64,000 nucleotides of DNA, taken from assembly GCA_038496675.1 (NCBI GenBank), contig CM076669.1, positions 14,091,549-14,155,548 on the forward strand. Reading direction: 5' to 3'. The position numbers and the translations under genes were made by a program. Source of the stretch: Rachycentron canadum (lineage: Eukaryota > Chordata > Actinopteri > Carangiformes > Rachycentridae). The notes beneath the pieces were generated by a model that was not told where the DNA came from, ran no database searches, and saw only the letters and a program-made list of their open reading frames with translations. Below, piece by piece: positions 1-10,354 of the stretch. Within the stretch, counting starts at the first letter, position 1. Each line of letters begins with the position of its first letter.

Positions 1-340
1 AAAATATATTAACACACATATCTCATGTTCATAGGTGTCAAGTGGTGAGAGAAGCTGACTAAAAGGAAAGAAATGATACAAGAAGCAGTCGCCAGTTTAT
101 ATTGTATCTGGGGGAAATACGGGGGAGGGTTTGGGGGTGGTGGGGTTGGATGAATGACATCTGTCCTTACCTCTGGGTAAGAGGCTGCTGTCAGACTTTG
201 GTTCTATATCCGGGGCTGTTTATTACTAAACATACACTCGTGGCTGGATCAGATCTGATCAAAGCAGATTTGAAATTCATCATCATGCCATTAGGACAAA
301 TAATTATACACAGGTCTGGCTGCAAATCACCAGTGATCTA
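1..340. other. Flanking DNA, no gene seen
   Basis: Mixed AT-rich sequence with a short G-rich patch near 110-150. The one open frame has no recognisable similarity and no splice context. Nothing is called here. Confidence 0.5.
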
Positions 341-1055
341 CAACTCTGGAAAAAATTAAGAGACCACTCCAAATTTTTCTTAAATCAACATCTCTACATG
401 TGTGCAGTCATTTCATTCCAGTGTCTGTTGAATTCCAACACAAGCACATTTCATTCTACTTAAAGGTGCTGATCAGGTGATCACCTGAACCAAATCTTAT
501 TTAAAGAGGAAAAGTATAAAAACCACTGCTGTGGTCATCACTGTCCCCCTGCAATCGATGTGTGATGAAGGACCACCAGAAAGTGATCGAGAGGAAGATA
601 AATGGCCACAAACCATCAAACAAATCTGAGCTGCTTGAATTTTTGCTCCAGGAGTGGCATAAAGTCACCCAACAGCAATGTGAACGGCTGGTGGAGAGCA
701 GGCCAAGACGCATGAAAGCTGAGAGTGAAAATCAAGGTTATTCCACCAAATAATCATTTCTGAACTCTTCCTAAGTTAAAACATTACTATTGTTTTGTTT
801 AAAAATGATTATGAACTTGTTTTCTTTGCATTATTCAAGGTCTGAAAACACTGCATCTTTTTTGTTATTTTGACCAGTATCTGCATTTTCTGCAAATAAA
901 TGCTCTAGATGACAATATTTTTATTTGGAATTTGGGAAAAATTATGTCAGTAGTAGAAAACATAAATGTTAATTTTACTCAAATACATCCCTATAAATAG
1001 TAAAACCAGAGAAACTGATCACTTTGAGTTGGTCTCTTAATTTTTTCCAGAGCTG
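341..1055 (+). mobile_element. Tc1/mariner-type transposon, internally deleted
   Basis: The ends form a terminal inverted repeat of about 27 bp with one mismatch (left from 341, CAACTCTGGAAAAAATTAAG; right from 1055 on the minus strand, CAGCTCTGGAAAAAATTAAG). Both ends are flanked by TA (339-340 and 1056-1057), the target duplication of this superfamily. Inside, 562-753 encodes a piece resembling the C-terminus of Tc1-like transposases: LLQEWHKVTQQQCERLVESRPRRM and, near its end, NQGYSTK. The N-terminal and catalytic DDE parts are missing, so this is a non-autonomous derivative. Confidence 0.85.
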
Positions 1056-1057
1056 TA

Positions 1058-2051
1058 TGTGTTCACAGTCACGTTAACTTATTTTTTCAGAAGAACACTA
1101 ACATTTGGGTATGTTCTCTTCATGCTAGTAATCTCTTTTTAACTGTTTCACAAAGTGTATGTTATTTTTTTAACCATCGTAATGGTTAGGGTTAGGGTTA
1201 ATTAACATCTCTCAGGCAAAGTCTGCCGAAATGCAGACCTAAGGAAAGTGTGCATTAAAGACTGAAAAATGTCTGCCAGAGAGGCCTAATGGACTTAGCA
1301 GGAATGTGCCTTTAAGTGTCTGAGGGTGGACGCTGGGACTGGGCCACAGATACCAAGGTGATTGGCTGAATATAGATGAAGAAAAAGAAACATGTCCCTT
1401 TAACACTTGAATATTCCACTTCATTTACAGACACTGTGATTGCAGAGTCCCACCAAGCCTTTATAACCCCACTGTGTTGCTACTTGAAGAGGAAGGAAGG
1501 AAAAAAGAAGTAAACCACTGTCACTGTCAAAAGACCAAAACTGCACTTGATACTTACAGAATTCCCCTTCCTGTCAGTACTCAGGATGGGCAAACTTATA
1601 GAGGAAGACGTGTCTGCAGTGGTTCTTGTTTTTGCGCAATGGAGCATATTTAATGGATGAATTCATTGTTGGCTTTGTTTTTTCCATGGGATTGGAGTAA
1701 GTTTAAGTTTAACCACCAAGTGTAGGACCAAGGGTACATTCAAATAAATAAATTACAATTCCTTATGCAGTTTAAATACTTCAGTTCTGCTCAGAGGAAG
1801 TTCAATGTCTTGGGAATATGCAAAAAAAAAAACAAACAAACAAAAAAACCTACAGGGTTAGGATTAGGGTTAAGATACTTCCATCATTATGTCCCGGCTA
1901 TAATCCTATAAAAGCAGCCATTATCATTTGGGCAAATGTCCACATTAGAGTAAATAAGTTAATGATACAAACAAACACATATTCTTCAGTCCTGTGGCTC
2001 CTATGATCTTTCCATCCCTGGTCTCCCTGACAGCAGATGGTTCAAATGGGT
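1058..2051. other. il15ra downstream flank / probable 3'UTR
   Basis: No protein-coding similarity. On the il15ra strand this interval should contain its 3'UTR, but the end cannot be fixed. It includes two short TTAGGG-like runs (1187-1200 and 1855-1870), too short to count as telomeric arrays. Confidence 0.45.
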
Positions 2052-2115
2052 TCAAATGTCATTCATGGACATCTTTTCTTCTCTAGTCCCCGGTGGGTTG
2101 TTGTTTCTTGTTCTC
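2052..2115 (-). CDS. il15ra: il15ra exon 8: cytoplasmic tail and stop
   Basis: The acceptor is ttctaccttag. The exon encodes RTRNNNPPGTREEKMSMNDI and a TGA at 2054-2052. The tail is short, as in mammalian IL15RA, and has no kinase-type motif that I can see. A possible non-canonical poly(A) signal, ATTAAA on the minus strand, lies at 1654-1649; I see no AATAAA close by. Confidence 0.8.
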
Positions 2116-5100
2116 CTAAGGTAGAAAGAAAAGGATGGCGTGACCTACTAAAAATATTTTTGAAAACTCTATTAAGCCCTATGTTACATCCACATGGGTT
2201 TCACTAGTTTACCTTCGATAAAATGTGATGCAGAGTCCAACGACAAAACAGGTGATGAATAAGAAAACACAGATGATCACCGATGTTGTTGTTTTGCCAA
2301 GTGCTGCAAGAGAAACACTCAAAATGAAAAATTTCCCACGGTTTGTTCCTCAAAACATCATCTCTGTGTTAGTCTTCCATCTGAATCTCATTCAAACTTA
2401 GCTTGTAAAATATGTGTGGGAGGAAAAAAAACAAATCTGAATCTCAGAGAGGTTTGTCTATGTGCTGTGTTCTTGAAAGTTAAAAATATTTATATATTTA
2501 TTGGCATTGTATTCTACTTTAATTACCTGTCTTCGTGAAGCAAAGTGGAAGTTAGGGCCAGCTACACTAAAGGTCCTGTCACCAATGGTCTGCAGTCAGT
2601 AGGGGAAAGTGAAGACTAGGTGGGCATCAGAGGCACGTAGTGCTTGAATAGGTTTGTAGGGATAGAAAAGATTTGGGGTATGGAGGCACTATGAATATTG
2701 TTTTGAAATGTGAGCCAATTTGATTGCTGAATTGTTTGTGTTCTCTGGACTGTGTGTAGCTTGAAGCTGAATTTTGTCCATACTGAAGTTTATTTAATCC
2801 CTGAGTGGATACACTGAGGAGCAGAAGTAATCAGGGCATAGATGAGAGTCTCTGTGAAGTCAAGTGTCCTTCAGATAGATGAAGGTTGTTAATGTTTTTG
2901 ATGTGTGTGCCAAAAAAGAAGGTGGTCTGCAGAATTACACCAAGATTTTCAACTTCAATAGAGGATGTAATGAACCTAGAGATGGTCAGATTTAGATGGG
3001 GAACTTTACGAAGCTTGGCTGGGGAAACAATGAGGATAGCTTCACATTTATCCTGGGTAGGTTTGAGGATATTGCAAAGTGTCTGTTGGATGTGGAGTTG
3101 TGTGTTGTCAGCATAGCAGTGGAAGTTTTGTCCATGATGAAAAATTATGTGTCCAAGAGGGAGAATAGAAATCATGAATAGCAATGGCCCAAGAACTGAG
3201 CCCTGTGGAACACCATGGAAAAGGGGGACATGGGAGACCTGAGGCTGCTAATGAGGACAAACTCCATTGAGATTTTATCTGGTAGGAGATTCAATGACAG
3301 ACTGCTAACTTACTGTGGTCAGTGTAACCGAGCACACTAGGATTAACTGTGGCATTATATGAAAGCTCAGGGGTGGTCGAGCTTGATGTTGTCCAGCCCG
3401 TTGTTTTAGTCTCTGTCGCAAAATCTGCTTTATAAGAGGTGAAACAAAACAGTTTTACAATTGCAGATAAAGGCCATTTGAAAAAATGATTATATGATAT
3501 TCCCAGCGTCTAGGTTTCTGTTCCGTTTTAGCACGTGAGGTCCCTCATCATCATCAATCATCTTACCTGATACTGCTTGGTCAAAGCAATGATACTGTGG
3601 AGGCTAACAGAATCAGAAAGGCATGTATGATTATAAGCTTTTCACCCTGTGAGTGATGTGGCTGCTCAGCAGGTGGGGTTGGTTCTGTGCTGTCTGTTTC
3701 TGGAGCCATTGAAGCCGTGGTACTTACACTCTGTGTCGTCTGTCGGCTGGTGGAAGCTGCTACTGCTGAGAAAACAAAAATCTCGTGTTTACTGATACTG
3801 CTGAGAGCGTGACTGTTTGTAAACTGTTTTACTGTTTGTAAAATGAATGCTTCTTTAAAAGAAACAAAAAACTGGACTGTCCAGATGTGAAGTGTCTTAA
3901 CTGGACAGTTCACACACGGCTGCATGGCAACACTGTATGTAAATTACTTTTCTGAAGTGACATAGTAACATACAAAATTTTATATACTGTACTGTACAAG
4001 TCTTGCACAGCCAGGTTTGTTGTTTACGTTTTAACCACTATCCAGATTTACTTTTTTGCCTCTTTAAGATACATAGAGAAAATACAGGGAATATGTACAC
4101 AAAATTTAAATAAAACACACAAAAAGAAAAGCAATTTTCAGAACAAAATGGCTTCTACAGGCAAAAGTGTGAGTCATCTTCTGGTTTCTTTCAGCACTTC
4201 CCAGAGTCCTTCTTGAGATTTAGTCTTTTTTTTTTCTTTCTCTGTCTCTATAATATTCAGGTCTGGACTCTCTGGAGGCCAGTCCATGGCTGTCAGTGCT
4301 TTATCAGCTGTTTTTCTCTCCAAACATGATTTCACTTCATTAGCAATGCGCTAATCTTTGCTAATGAGGGGGCTTTCCAGAAGAAATGACATGATAAATC
4401 AAAATATGTCTTGTACTTTGTACTATGTATTTTTCAGCAACATGATCCCATCAATTCAGACAATATCACCAAAAACCACACAGGCAGAGGTCAGACCCTC
4501 CACCATGTTTCACTGAAGGCCTCAGGCATCATTCTTCATCTCTCTCTAACTCTTTGTCTCACATATGGTCCATGATAGCCCTGGTCCAACTGATTGCTGG
4601 ACTTCTTCCAGTCTCTCAAAGAAGAAATTCTGAGAAACTTCTCATCAGATTTTGTTGTTTTCTTGGCCTTCAAGTCCTTTTTTTGTCCTTGAGCTCTGCT
4701 GATTCTTTAAATTTCTTTATAACGGCTCGAGCACCACATCTTGAGTTTCCAGTTCATTTGCTGATTTCCCTTTGAGAGTGGCCTTGATGATACTATATGA
4801 TGATTTTAGATATTGTGATCTTTGTCATTTTGAGTGATGTGACTGAAAGTTGGTCTCCGATGAATTAACCTCATACAACATGTGTCTTTAATGTTCAAGC
4901 ATGTCTTTCACAAACCTGGTGTAATGGACCTTTTTCACAGCATCATGTTGACATGAAACAGTCAAATACAAATACAGATGTTAACAGTAATTTTGGCTCC
5001 ATTCCATTTAGGTTTAAGAGCCGGTTCCTGCTATTGCTCAAGTGTGAGGGAAGGTTAATGTGAATACTTTAGTACTTTTTTTTGTTTTGTTTTTTAATCC

Positions 5101-6266
5101 TGCTACACATTTACTGTATTTTCTGGTTTTATTCTAGCAAAGAGACTGAGAAATAATTATATATGGTCATTATAACATTGATAAAACAACAAATCTGAGG
5201 GTGGCTAAGACTTTTGCACAGTACTGTAAATCCCTATTTCAAGATGTTGCAAGGGTTATATTACATGCATTGTTATTATCCTCCTTTATATGATTCATTT
5301 TATTTAGCATGCCGGAGCTAGCTGGTTAGCATGCTAGATAAAGATGTGATAGAATTAACATTACCGTTGCTTCCCACCTCTGGAGACAGCTGTTGGTGTG
5401 TAGAAGAAAGAAAATTGATGCTGAACTCTTAATGTTTCCCTTAGACTGGTGAGTAAACAACTACTAATATTATTTTTATATATTTTGACTCTTACAGTGC
5501 ACAGATGATCGCATGCAAACTTTTACACTGTGTTTTATATGTCTTCCCCCACATTGAAGGAATAAGGACTTTGATTGTGTGCTTTTACCAACGTCTGAAG
5601 GATTGGAAATGTTCAGTATATCCTTCTGAACATTTCTGTATTGTTATTTACCATCTGTCACAGGCTCTGTAATATTTAAGACATATGAACTGTTATTTAT
5701 CATGAGTAGAGCTAGTTAGAGCAAGTTAATGCTAATATATGGTCTAGTTTATGCAACCAAAGGTCAAATCACTGTAGATTCCTTGCAAGCCCATGATTAG
5801 TGTTGTTAGTTTTACTTTTCCTGCTCTGACAAGTCAAAAGTGCTGAAGCATGAACACACAAGAGTGACTTCACACAGAAAAATGCTGACATTTATTCTAC
5901 TACCTCACACTGACTGATTCTTCTCAGAATCATTACAACATAATGGTAATTCCCTTAACTTTTCAATGAGCTTTTGGAAATTCTACAAAGAAATTTACTA
6001 AAACTAAAAATTCTTATATTTAACACTAGTTTTACTGAAGTACCTTTTTTCACCCCAACCGCTAATAGCAGTAGTAATAGTGGTTGTACCTCCACTACTA
6101 CTGCTGCTGGTGATACAAACTCTACAAACAAACATGATCTAAACAGACAGCTGTAATGATTTTTGTTTCATCATTAGTTCTTATCATTGGTATTTTAAGT
6201 CCTGGAGAATATCAGTGTGGCGTTCTGAAAAAGCAGACCATAATTAATCATTAGCAAGTTGTCTAC

Positions 6267-6319
<53 letters not shown>

Positions 6320-8082
6320 ACATGCAGTACAGGGTTCACTGAAATAATTTTGATAAGCAGATCTTAAGATTTCTGTGATGACTGGCCCTGATTTCAGATC
6401 ATAAATATTAACACACACACACAGTTTTCTCATGACTCCAGGCAGACTCACTTGTTGCTGTGCTTTGTGGTGGTTTTGTTGTGGGCCTCAGTGGATCAGC
6501 TGAAACAAAATAGGGACAGAATGGAGTGAATGCCCACAGCCTCAGTTTGTAACACAGGTTTTGTTTTTATAAGGCGGTGCTGTTGCCGGGGCAACAGGCC
6601 GTTTAACAAACAGTGCTCATGAACCTGTTGCTGTGCTGATTGATAAGCACTGCATTTACTACTGTGTCTCCTCAAGGGGTTTTGTCACATACTGGTCTAT
6701 ATAATTAACTCAGCAGACAGAACATGCAACAATCTCATAGTTGAGTTCCCCAACTATGAATTCACTGTGGAGTTAGCCCTAAACCATGTCCTGTCCTAAA
6801 CTAAGGCCTGTGGTTTATATTTCCCTCAGGGAACTCTGTCTGTAAAGTTTGGACTCTCGATGACTGCAATCACCTTCGGTTCTGGCCTCCCTTTACTGAT
6901 GACCCTCACTTTTAAGTTGCTTTGGATAGAAACATCTCCCAAATGATAAATGTAAATGTAAATCTTACGAATACAGTTGAGGGAGGAGCTGGTCCACTGT
7001 AGAACACCATTAATCTGATTGCATTTGATGAGGTTTGACGTGCCCACTTTCCTCACAAAACCGTCTACACATGTGTAGCGGAAGGTGCTGTTGAAACAGG
7101 TCTGAGGTGGAGGTTTAGTTAGAGGCACATTAGGAATGTCTTTACATGGACAGCTGTTTCCATCTGCAAGAAAAAACACCAAGATGGAAAACAATTTCAT
7201 TATTTGATCTTTTTTTTTTTTTTTTTTTTAATCATAAGTTAGTTTAAAACAAAAAAGGCAAAACCTAGAACACTTGTAGGATTTATCAGCTCAAACATAA
7301 CGTATTTATAGCACATGAATCAGTCAAACATTAACACTGGTGAATAGAGCAAAATGAAAGGATGCACTAGTTTCTTTTTTCTTTGTGCTGTTTGTTCAAA
7401 AACCTTCTTGGTCTAAAATTTATTGTTAGATTTATCAAGCAGAATAGAATCTGAAAGTAAAGTATCAGTTTTCACTGAGTTATTTCCTGTCAAAATGTAA
7501 TATTCTCTATTTTCTTTTTTCATTTATTTGACCCTCTCCCCAGATACTTCATTCTTTCTCATTTATAATTGTTGCATGTATATAGATGTATTTTGTTATT
7601 ATGTTTTGTTATTGTTATGTGTACTAATGGAGCTTGTAATGACTACTTTATGTTTTAAGAGTAAACGTTTTAAATTAAAATTAAAAATTTAATATTTGAA
7701 AAGCTAATTAAATGTATCATTGCGGTCGCATTTGCGTACATTATTACAGACATAGAGCACAAATCCTCACACAGTAGTGCAATAAAATGTTTTTTTTTAA
7801 ATATGAAAATATAAAAATTGAAAAAAGTACATATAAAACAATAAAAAACTAAATTTCCTTCTTTGCATTTAATTTCCAGTGCCCTGTGTTGTTCCAAATC
7901 AGCAGAGCAAAGACCTACCGTAAAAGTTAAGGTTTTTTAAAGGGAGTTTTGAATATGATCAGCTCAGGGAAACGTAATTAAGCAGAGCTCCCGTCGCACT
8001 CACCGCCGTTGGCGCAGCGGGCGGCTCCGGGCAAACAGAGCATCATAGCGCAGACAGAGACCAAGAGCGAGCCCAGATCCAT
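2052..8082 (-). CDS. il15ra: Interleukin-15 receptor alpha chain, 8-exon model
   Basis: Type I membrane protein predicted to bind IL-15-family cytokines through one sushi domain and present them in trans. Coding exons in transcript order: 8082-8004, 7163-6969, 6499-6452, 3765-3728, 3603-3567, 3427-3314, 2303-2213, 2115-2052. All introns are GT-AG and the phases are consistent (1,1,1,0,1,1,2), giving 666 nt and 221 aa. Layout: signal peptide (about 1-23), sushi domain (about 27-91), Pro/Thr/Ser-rich stalk with an NAT glycosylation site, a 21-residue hydrophobic helix (SVIICVFLFITCFVVGLCITF) and a 20-residue tail ending SMNDI. The GFVRKVGTSNLIKC and SSSLNCI segments closely follow the mammalian IL15RA sushi domain. 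Teleost annotations sometimes call this gene CD25-like. The small stalk exons 4 and 5 are the least certain; the exon 5 acceptor could be at 3603 or 3594. Confidence 0.88.
2213..2303 (-). CDS. il15ra: il15ra exon 7: transmembrane segment
   Basis: The acceptor is gtttctcttgcag and the donor CGAAG/GTAAAC. The exon encodes TLGKTTTS followed by an uninterrupted hydrophobic helix of about 21 residues and then YRR, a basic stop-transfer cluster completed by the next exon. Phase 1 in, 2 out. Confidence 0.85.
2530..3250 (-). mobile_element. L2/CR1-like LINE reverse transcriptase fragment
   Basis: Within the intron between il15ra exons 6 and 7, on the same strand. Minus-strand translation gives GVPQGSVLGPLLF (RT motif B region), then the palm motif YADNTQLHI, where the usual YADDTQLY has a D-to-N change in the catalytic pair, then a conserved NLGVIL...HIKNI segment. 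Further on, beyond stop codons, GDRTFSVAGPNFHFASR resembles the C-terminal tail of fish L2-type elements. It is truncated and carries stops, so it is a dead 3' fragment. Confidence 0.8.
3314..3427 (-). CDS. il15ra: il15ra exon 6: Ser/Thr-rich stalk
   Basis: A 114-nt phase 1-1 exon with acceptor cttataaag and donor A/GTAAGT. The 38 encoded residues include TKTTGWTTSSSTTPELS, a likely O-glycosylated mucin-like stretch, and NAT, an N-glycosylation sequon. Membrane-proximal Ser/Thr-rich stalks are typical of IL-15R alpha. Confidence 0.75.
3567..3765 (-). CDS. il15ra: il15ra stalk exons 4 and 5 with a short open intron
   Basis: Exon 4 is 3765-3728 (VAASTSRQTTQS, strong GTAAGT donor, phase 0). Exon 5 is 3603-3567 (PPQYHCFDQAVS, GTAAGA donor, phase 1). 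The 124-nt intron between them stays open in the exon 4 frame: reading through gives a Ser/Thr/Pro-rich stretch followed by a hydrophobic run (LIIIHAFLILLASTVSLL) and a TGA at 3583-3581. The exon boundaries are therefore a choice: spliced to reach the membrane exon downstream, or retained to give a short-tailed or GPI-like form. Confidence 0.6.
3985..5228 (-). mobile_element. Decayed Tc1-like transposon in an il15ra intron
   Basis: The left end (about 3987, CTGTACTGTACAAGTCTTGC) and right end (about 5227, minus strand CAGTACTGTGCAAAAGTCTT) are diverged inverted repeats of the type seen in fish Tc1 elements. The minus strand between them encodes broken transposase segments: one like SLKHGGGSV near 4500, one like DWPPESPDLNIIE near 4255-4290, and one like the KxLWEVLKE C-terminus near 4190. 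Several stops and frameshifts make it inactive. Confidence 0.75.
6270..6312. repeat. (CA)n microsatellite
   Basis: About 20 CA units starting with CGCGCA, in the intron between il15ra exons 3 and 4, some 140 bp from exon 3. Confidence 0.95.
6452..6499 (-). CDS. il15ra: il15ra exon 3: post-sushi linker
   Basis: A 48-nt phase 1-1 exon with acceptor gtttcag and donor GTGAGT. It encodes PDPLRPTTKPPQSTAT, continuing the CI-(R/P)DP linker seen directly after the sushi domain in mammalian IL15RA, and starts the Pro/Thr-rich stalk. Confidence 0.8.
6969..7163 (-). CDS. il15ra: il15ra exon 2: sushi (CCP) domain
   Basis: This symmetrical phase 1-1 exon of 195 nt encodes one complete complement-control-protein module, the cytokine-binding unit of IL-15R alpha. 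The acceptor is cttgcag/ATGG and the donor C/GTAAGA. The canonical cysteines are present (one of the CPC pair, YTC, IKC, LNC) along with the GF-RK-GTS motif and the conserved Trp of LQWTS. Two further cysteines, the second of the CPC pair and the QTCF cysteine, are not in mammalian IL15RA and could form an additional disulfide. Confidence 0.92.
8004..8082 (-). CDS. il15ra: il15ra exon 1: start codon and signal peptide
   Basis: ATG lies at 8082-8080. The exon encodes MDLGSLLVSVCAMMLCLPGA then ARCANG, a typical secretory signal with a hydrophobic core and a likely cleavage near ARC/A. The donor is GTGAGT in phase 1, which matches the phase-1 sushi exon that follows. No alternative upstream ATG looks better. 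Confidence 0.85.
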
Positions 8083-8345
8083 CTGACGACGCTGTGGAGA
8101 CTTAGTACAAGTTCACCGGGAAGACCCAGTCCGGTAAAGATCATCCTCACTGTGAGACCTTCTGCACTCAATGCCGCTTGTTCCTCCGTTTCATATTTCG
8201 CTTTCGTTCTTCTTCTTCTTTCCGGCTGAACAAACGCGCCTGGGCGAAATGCTGCCTCCCCCTGGTGTAGTAACGTCGCTGCTGCTGGGCCATTGATGGT
8301 TGAGACTCTCGCCGATGATGAACTCCATCCTGCCAAACTTAACAC
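8083..8345 (-). promoter_or_regulatory. il15ra: il15ra 5' flank / probable promoter
   Basis: GC- and CpG-richer than its surroundings, directly upstream of the il15ra start codon, with no TATA box at a convincing position. It ends against a 13-base poly-C run (8345-8357). Promoter status is inferred from position and composition only. Confidence 0.45.
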
Positions 8346-9205
8346 CCCCCCCCCCCCACATTGTGTTCATTCATCCAACCATGCGCCCACAAACTAAAGA
8401 CCCTGACTCTCTCAAAGGGCTCCTCATATACCTTGAAGCCCTGACTATCTATTTTCTCCTTGTTCCAGACAACACACTAAGACCCTCATCCTGCACCTCC
8501 TTCATCAAATACCCAACATCATTGTCTGTCTTCCACATTGCTCTCAGAGATCTACCCAAGCCCATTTCAGCAACCACATCTTTTAGCGCTGCATTAAACC
8601 GAACAGGACTGGCGACATGTACCCTGCAGGGCATCATTCACAATGTAGAAGGAATTTATAAACGTGGAAACTTGAAAATTGAGAAAATACAATTATCTCG
8701 CAAATAACAGTTGTTGTTAATGGCCTATAATATGCATAACTGCTGAATTCCCCCTCTTTTCCCACACAGGATTTACTCATGTTTCCACTGTATTCATCAG
8801 CGATAACATCTCCTCCAGTGTCAAGTCATCCATGTTATCTCTCCCAACATATTATGCCCTCCACTTGTAACATGCTTCAATTCATGCATAGAAAAGAATA
8901 GACTGATCTATCACTGCTGTCAGTGTTTATTACAAGTTCATGACCTTCACGCTCCTGCACCACATCACTCATTCCCCACAGCAAACTCAGTCAGTACAAA
9001 GATCAGATTTAATCATACCAGGCTCCCATTTCCAACTGGAAGTCTTATTGTTGCTATTAGATGCATTAAAATTGCAAAACCGCACTTGGTTATTCCATCT
9101 AACTTCTCCATAACTAACCTTTCACAGGTTTGGATTAGATCACACTGCCTCTGATTTAGTAAAACCATGTCATTGATGTATGAGCCATGTCATGTCTCTG
9201 AGTAC
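8346..9205. other. Unclassified interval between il15ra and rbm17
   Basis: Open frames on both strands (8300-8707 plus, 8449-8637 minus) lack features I recognise. The sequence may be an old unclassified repeat. No gene is called. Confidence 0.4.
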
Positions 9206-9208
9206 TGG

Positions 9209-9210
9209 AC

Positions 9211-9266
<56 letters not shown>

Positions 9267-9288
9267 GTGTGTGTGTATATATATATAG
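9209..9288. repeat. Compound (TA)n/(CA)n/(TG)n microsatellite, left block
   Basis: Alternating TA, CA, TA and GT runs border the left side of a LINE fragment. Together they can fold back on themselves. Confidence 0.9.
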
Positions 9289-9527
9289 CCGAAAGGGGGT
9301 ACAAGCCAGTGCCTTATTGATACAGAGGGTTGTGTCAGGAAGGGCATCCGACGTAAAACTTTTGCCAAATCAAACATGCGATGCAATGACTTCCATACCG
9401 GATCGGTCGAGGCCCGGGTTAACAACGACCGCCATCGGTGCTGGAAGAAGGAGAGGAGGAAGGTGTGTCCGTAGGAAGAGAGAGAAGAGGAAAGCGAAGA
9501 GCCTAGGGCTGAGAGTAGAGACTTTGA

Positions 9528-9528
<1 letters not shown>
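9289..9528 (+). mobile_element. 5' fragment of an RTE-like LINE
   Basis: The segment reads GTCAGGAAGGGCATCCGACG, a GCCAAATCAAACATGCGATG stretch, a GATCGGTCGAGGCCCGGGTT stretch, then a purine-rich run encoding basic residues and LGLRVETLN. That last motif resembles the start of the apurinic endonuclease domain (RVGTLN) of RTE-type LINEs, and the upstream text matches the 5' leader I know from fish copies. Everything downstream is missing, replaced by a microsatellite. Confidence 0.6.
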
Positions 9529-9592
<64 letters not shown>

Positions 9593-9623
9593 TATGTATG
9601 TATATGTATATATATGTGTGTGT

Positions 9624-9677
<54 letters not shown>

Positions 9678-9682
9678 ATGTA
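9528..9682. repeat. Compound TA/TG/TATG microsatellite, right block
   Basis: TATATA, (GT)n, (ATGT)n and (TA)n tracts directly follow the truncated LINE. The long open frames across this block come from repeat composition. Confidence 0.9.
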
Positions 9683-9789
9683 TTTTCCTCTTTCACTCTC
9701 GTAAATACATACATTTTATATACAGTACATGTCATGTTATATGGCAGCACAAGCTGTCCCTCTCTATGTATGCAGCTTACATGAAAACA

Positions 9790-10354
9790 GCTAAGTGCCG
9801 TAAAGTGGTGACGATGCAGTCATCCGGTCGCTAGGCGGCGTGAGAGCGGAACTTGTCGCCGAGCGTCGTTGACTGTCGCGCTTTTTGTTGTTGTGCCGCT
9901 GCCTCTGTCACGTTAAGCGAGGAGCGACATCTAACGCACAGTTAAACCTTTTTATGTGACTCTCACCTGTTTAGTTAATGTCCGGGTATTTTTAGCACCG
10001 GTAGGTTGGACACAAGCGGAACTATTACTTTTGTTTTGTGAGATAATTCGTCTAGGAGCAGGTAGTTAGCGCTAAGGCTGTGTTAGCATTAGCTAACGAT
10101 AGCAAAGGGCTAGACAGCCATGAAGAGATATTCCCCGGTCTGCTTGGTATTTACTTGGCTTACTTAGCGAATATGTCGTCGCTTTTAATCAATGAATTAC
10201 TGTCTTGCACAATGTGAAGCGAGCCAGAGCTGCTGCTGAGTTACAAGCTCAATATCTGGCCAAATAGTGCAGGGTGAAATGCTCCTGGAGCCGGTGTAGG
10301 TTGACTGTGCTGCCCGTGTGTGTGTGTAGGTAACAGGGGCACTGACGGGCAGCG
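9790..10354 (+). promoter_or_regulatory. rbm17: rbm17 promoter / 5'UTR region
   Basis: A CpG-enriched block (about 9815-9930) precedes rbm17. The coding start exon is preceded by GTGTGTGTGTAGGTAACAG, a plausible acceptor ending at 10336, so a non-coding first exon upstream is likely. I cannot fix its boundaries. Confidence 0.5.

Noticed and set aside
1187..1200. GGTTAGGGTTAGGG as interstitial telomere; also 1855-1870 and 32779-32795
   Set aside because: Only two to three units; such short runs are common in fish DNA.
3581..3925. 114-codon minus frame as a separate gene
   Set aside because: It is il15ra exon 4 plus flanking intron read-through, handled under il15ra.
8300..8707. 135-codon plus frame upstream of rbm17 and a 62-codon minus frame
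   Set aside because: No recognisable domain, no splice partners, low-complexity start from poly-C; possibly an old repeat.
9167..9784. Open frame of 205 codons on the plus strand and overlapping ones on the minus strand
   Set aside because: The residues are mostly Tyr/Ile/Thr/Val/Cys repeats from TA/CA/TG microsatellites; only the LINE piece within has sequence content.
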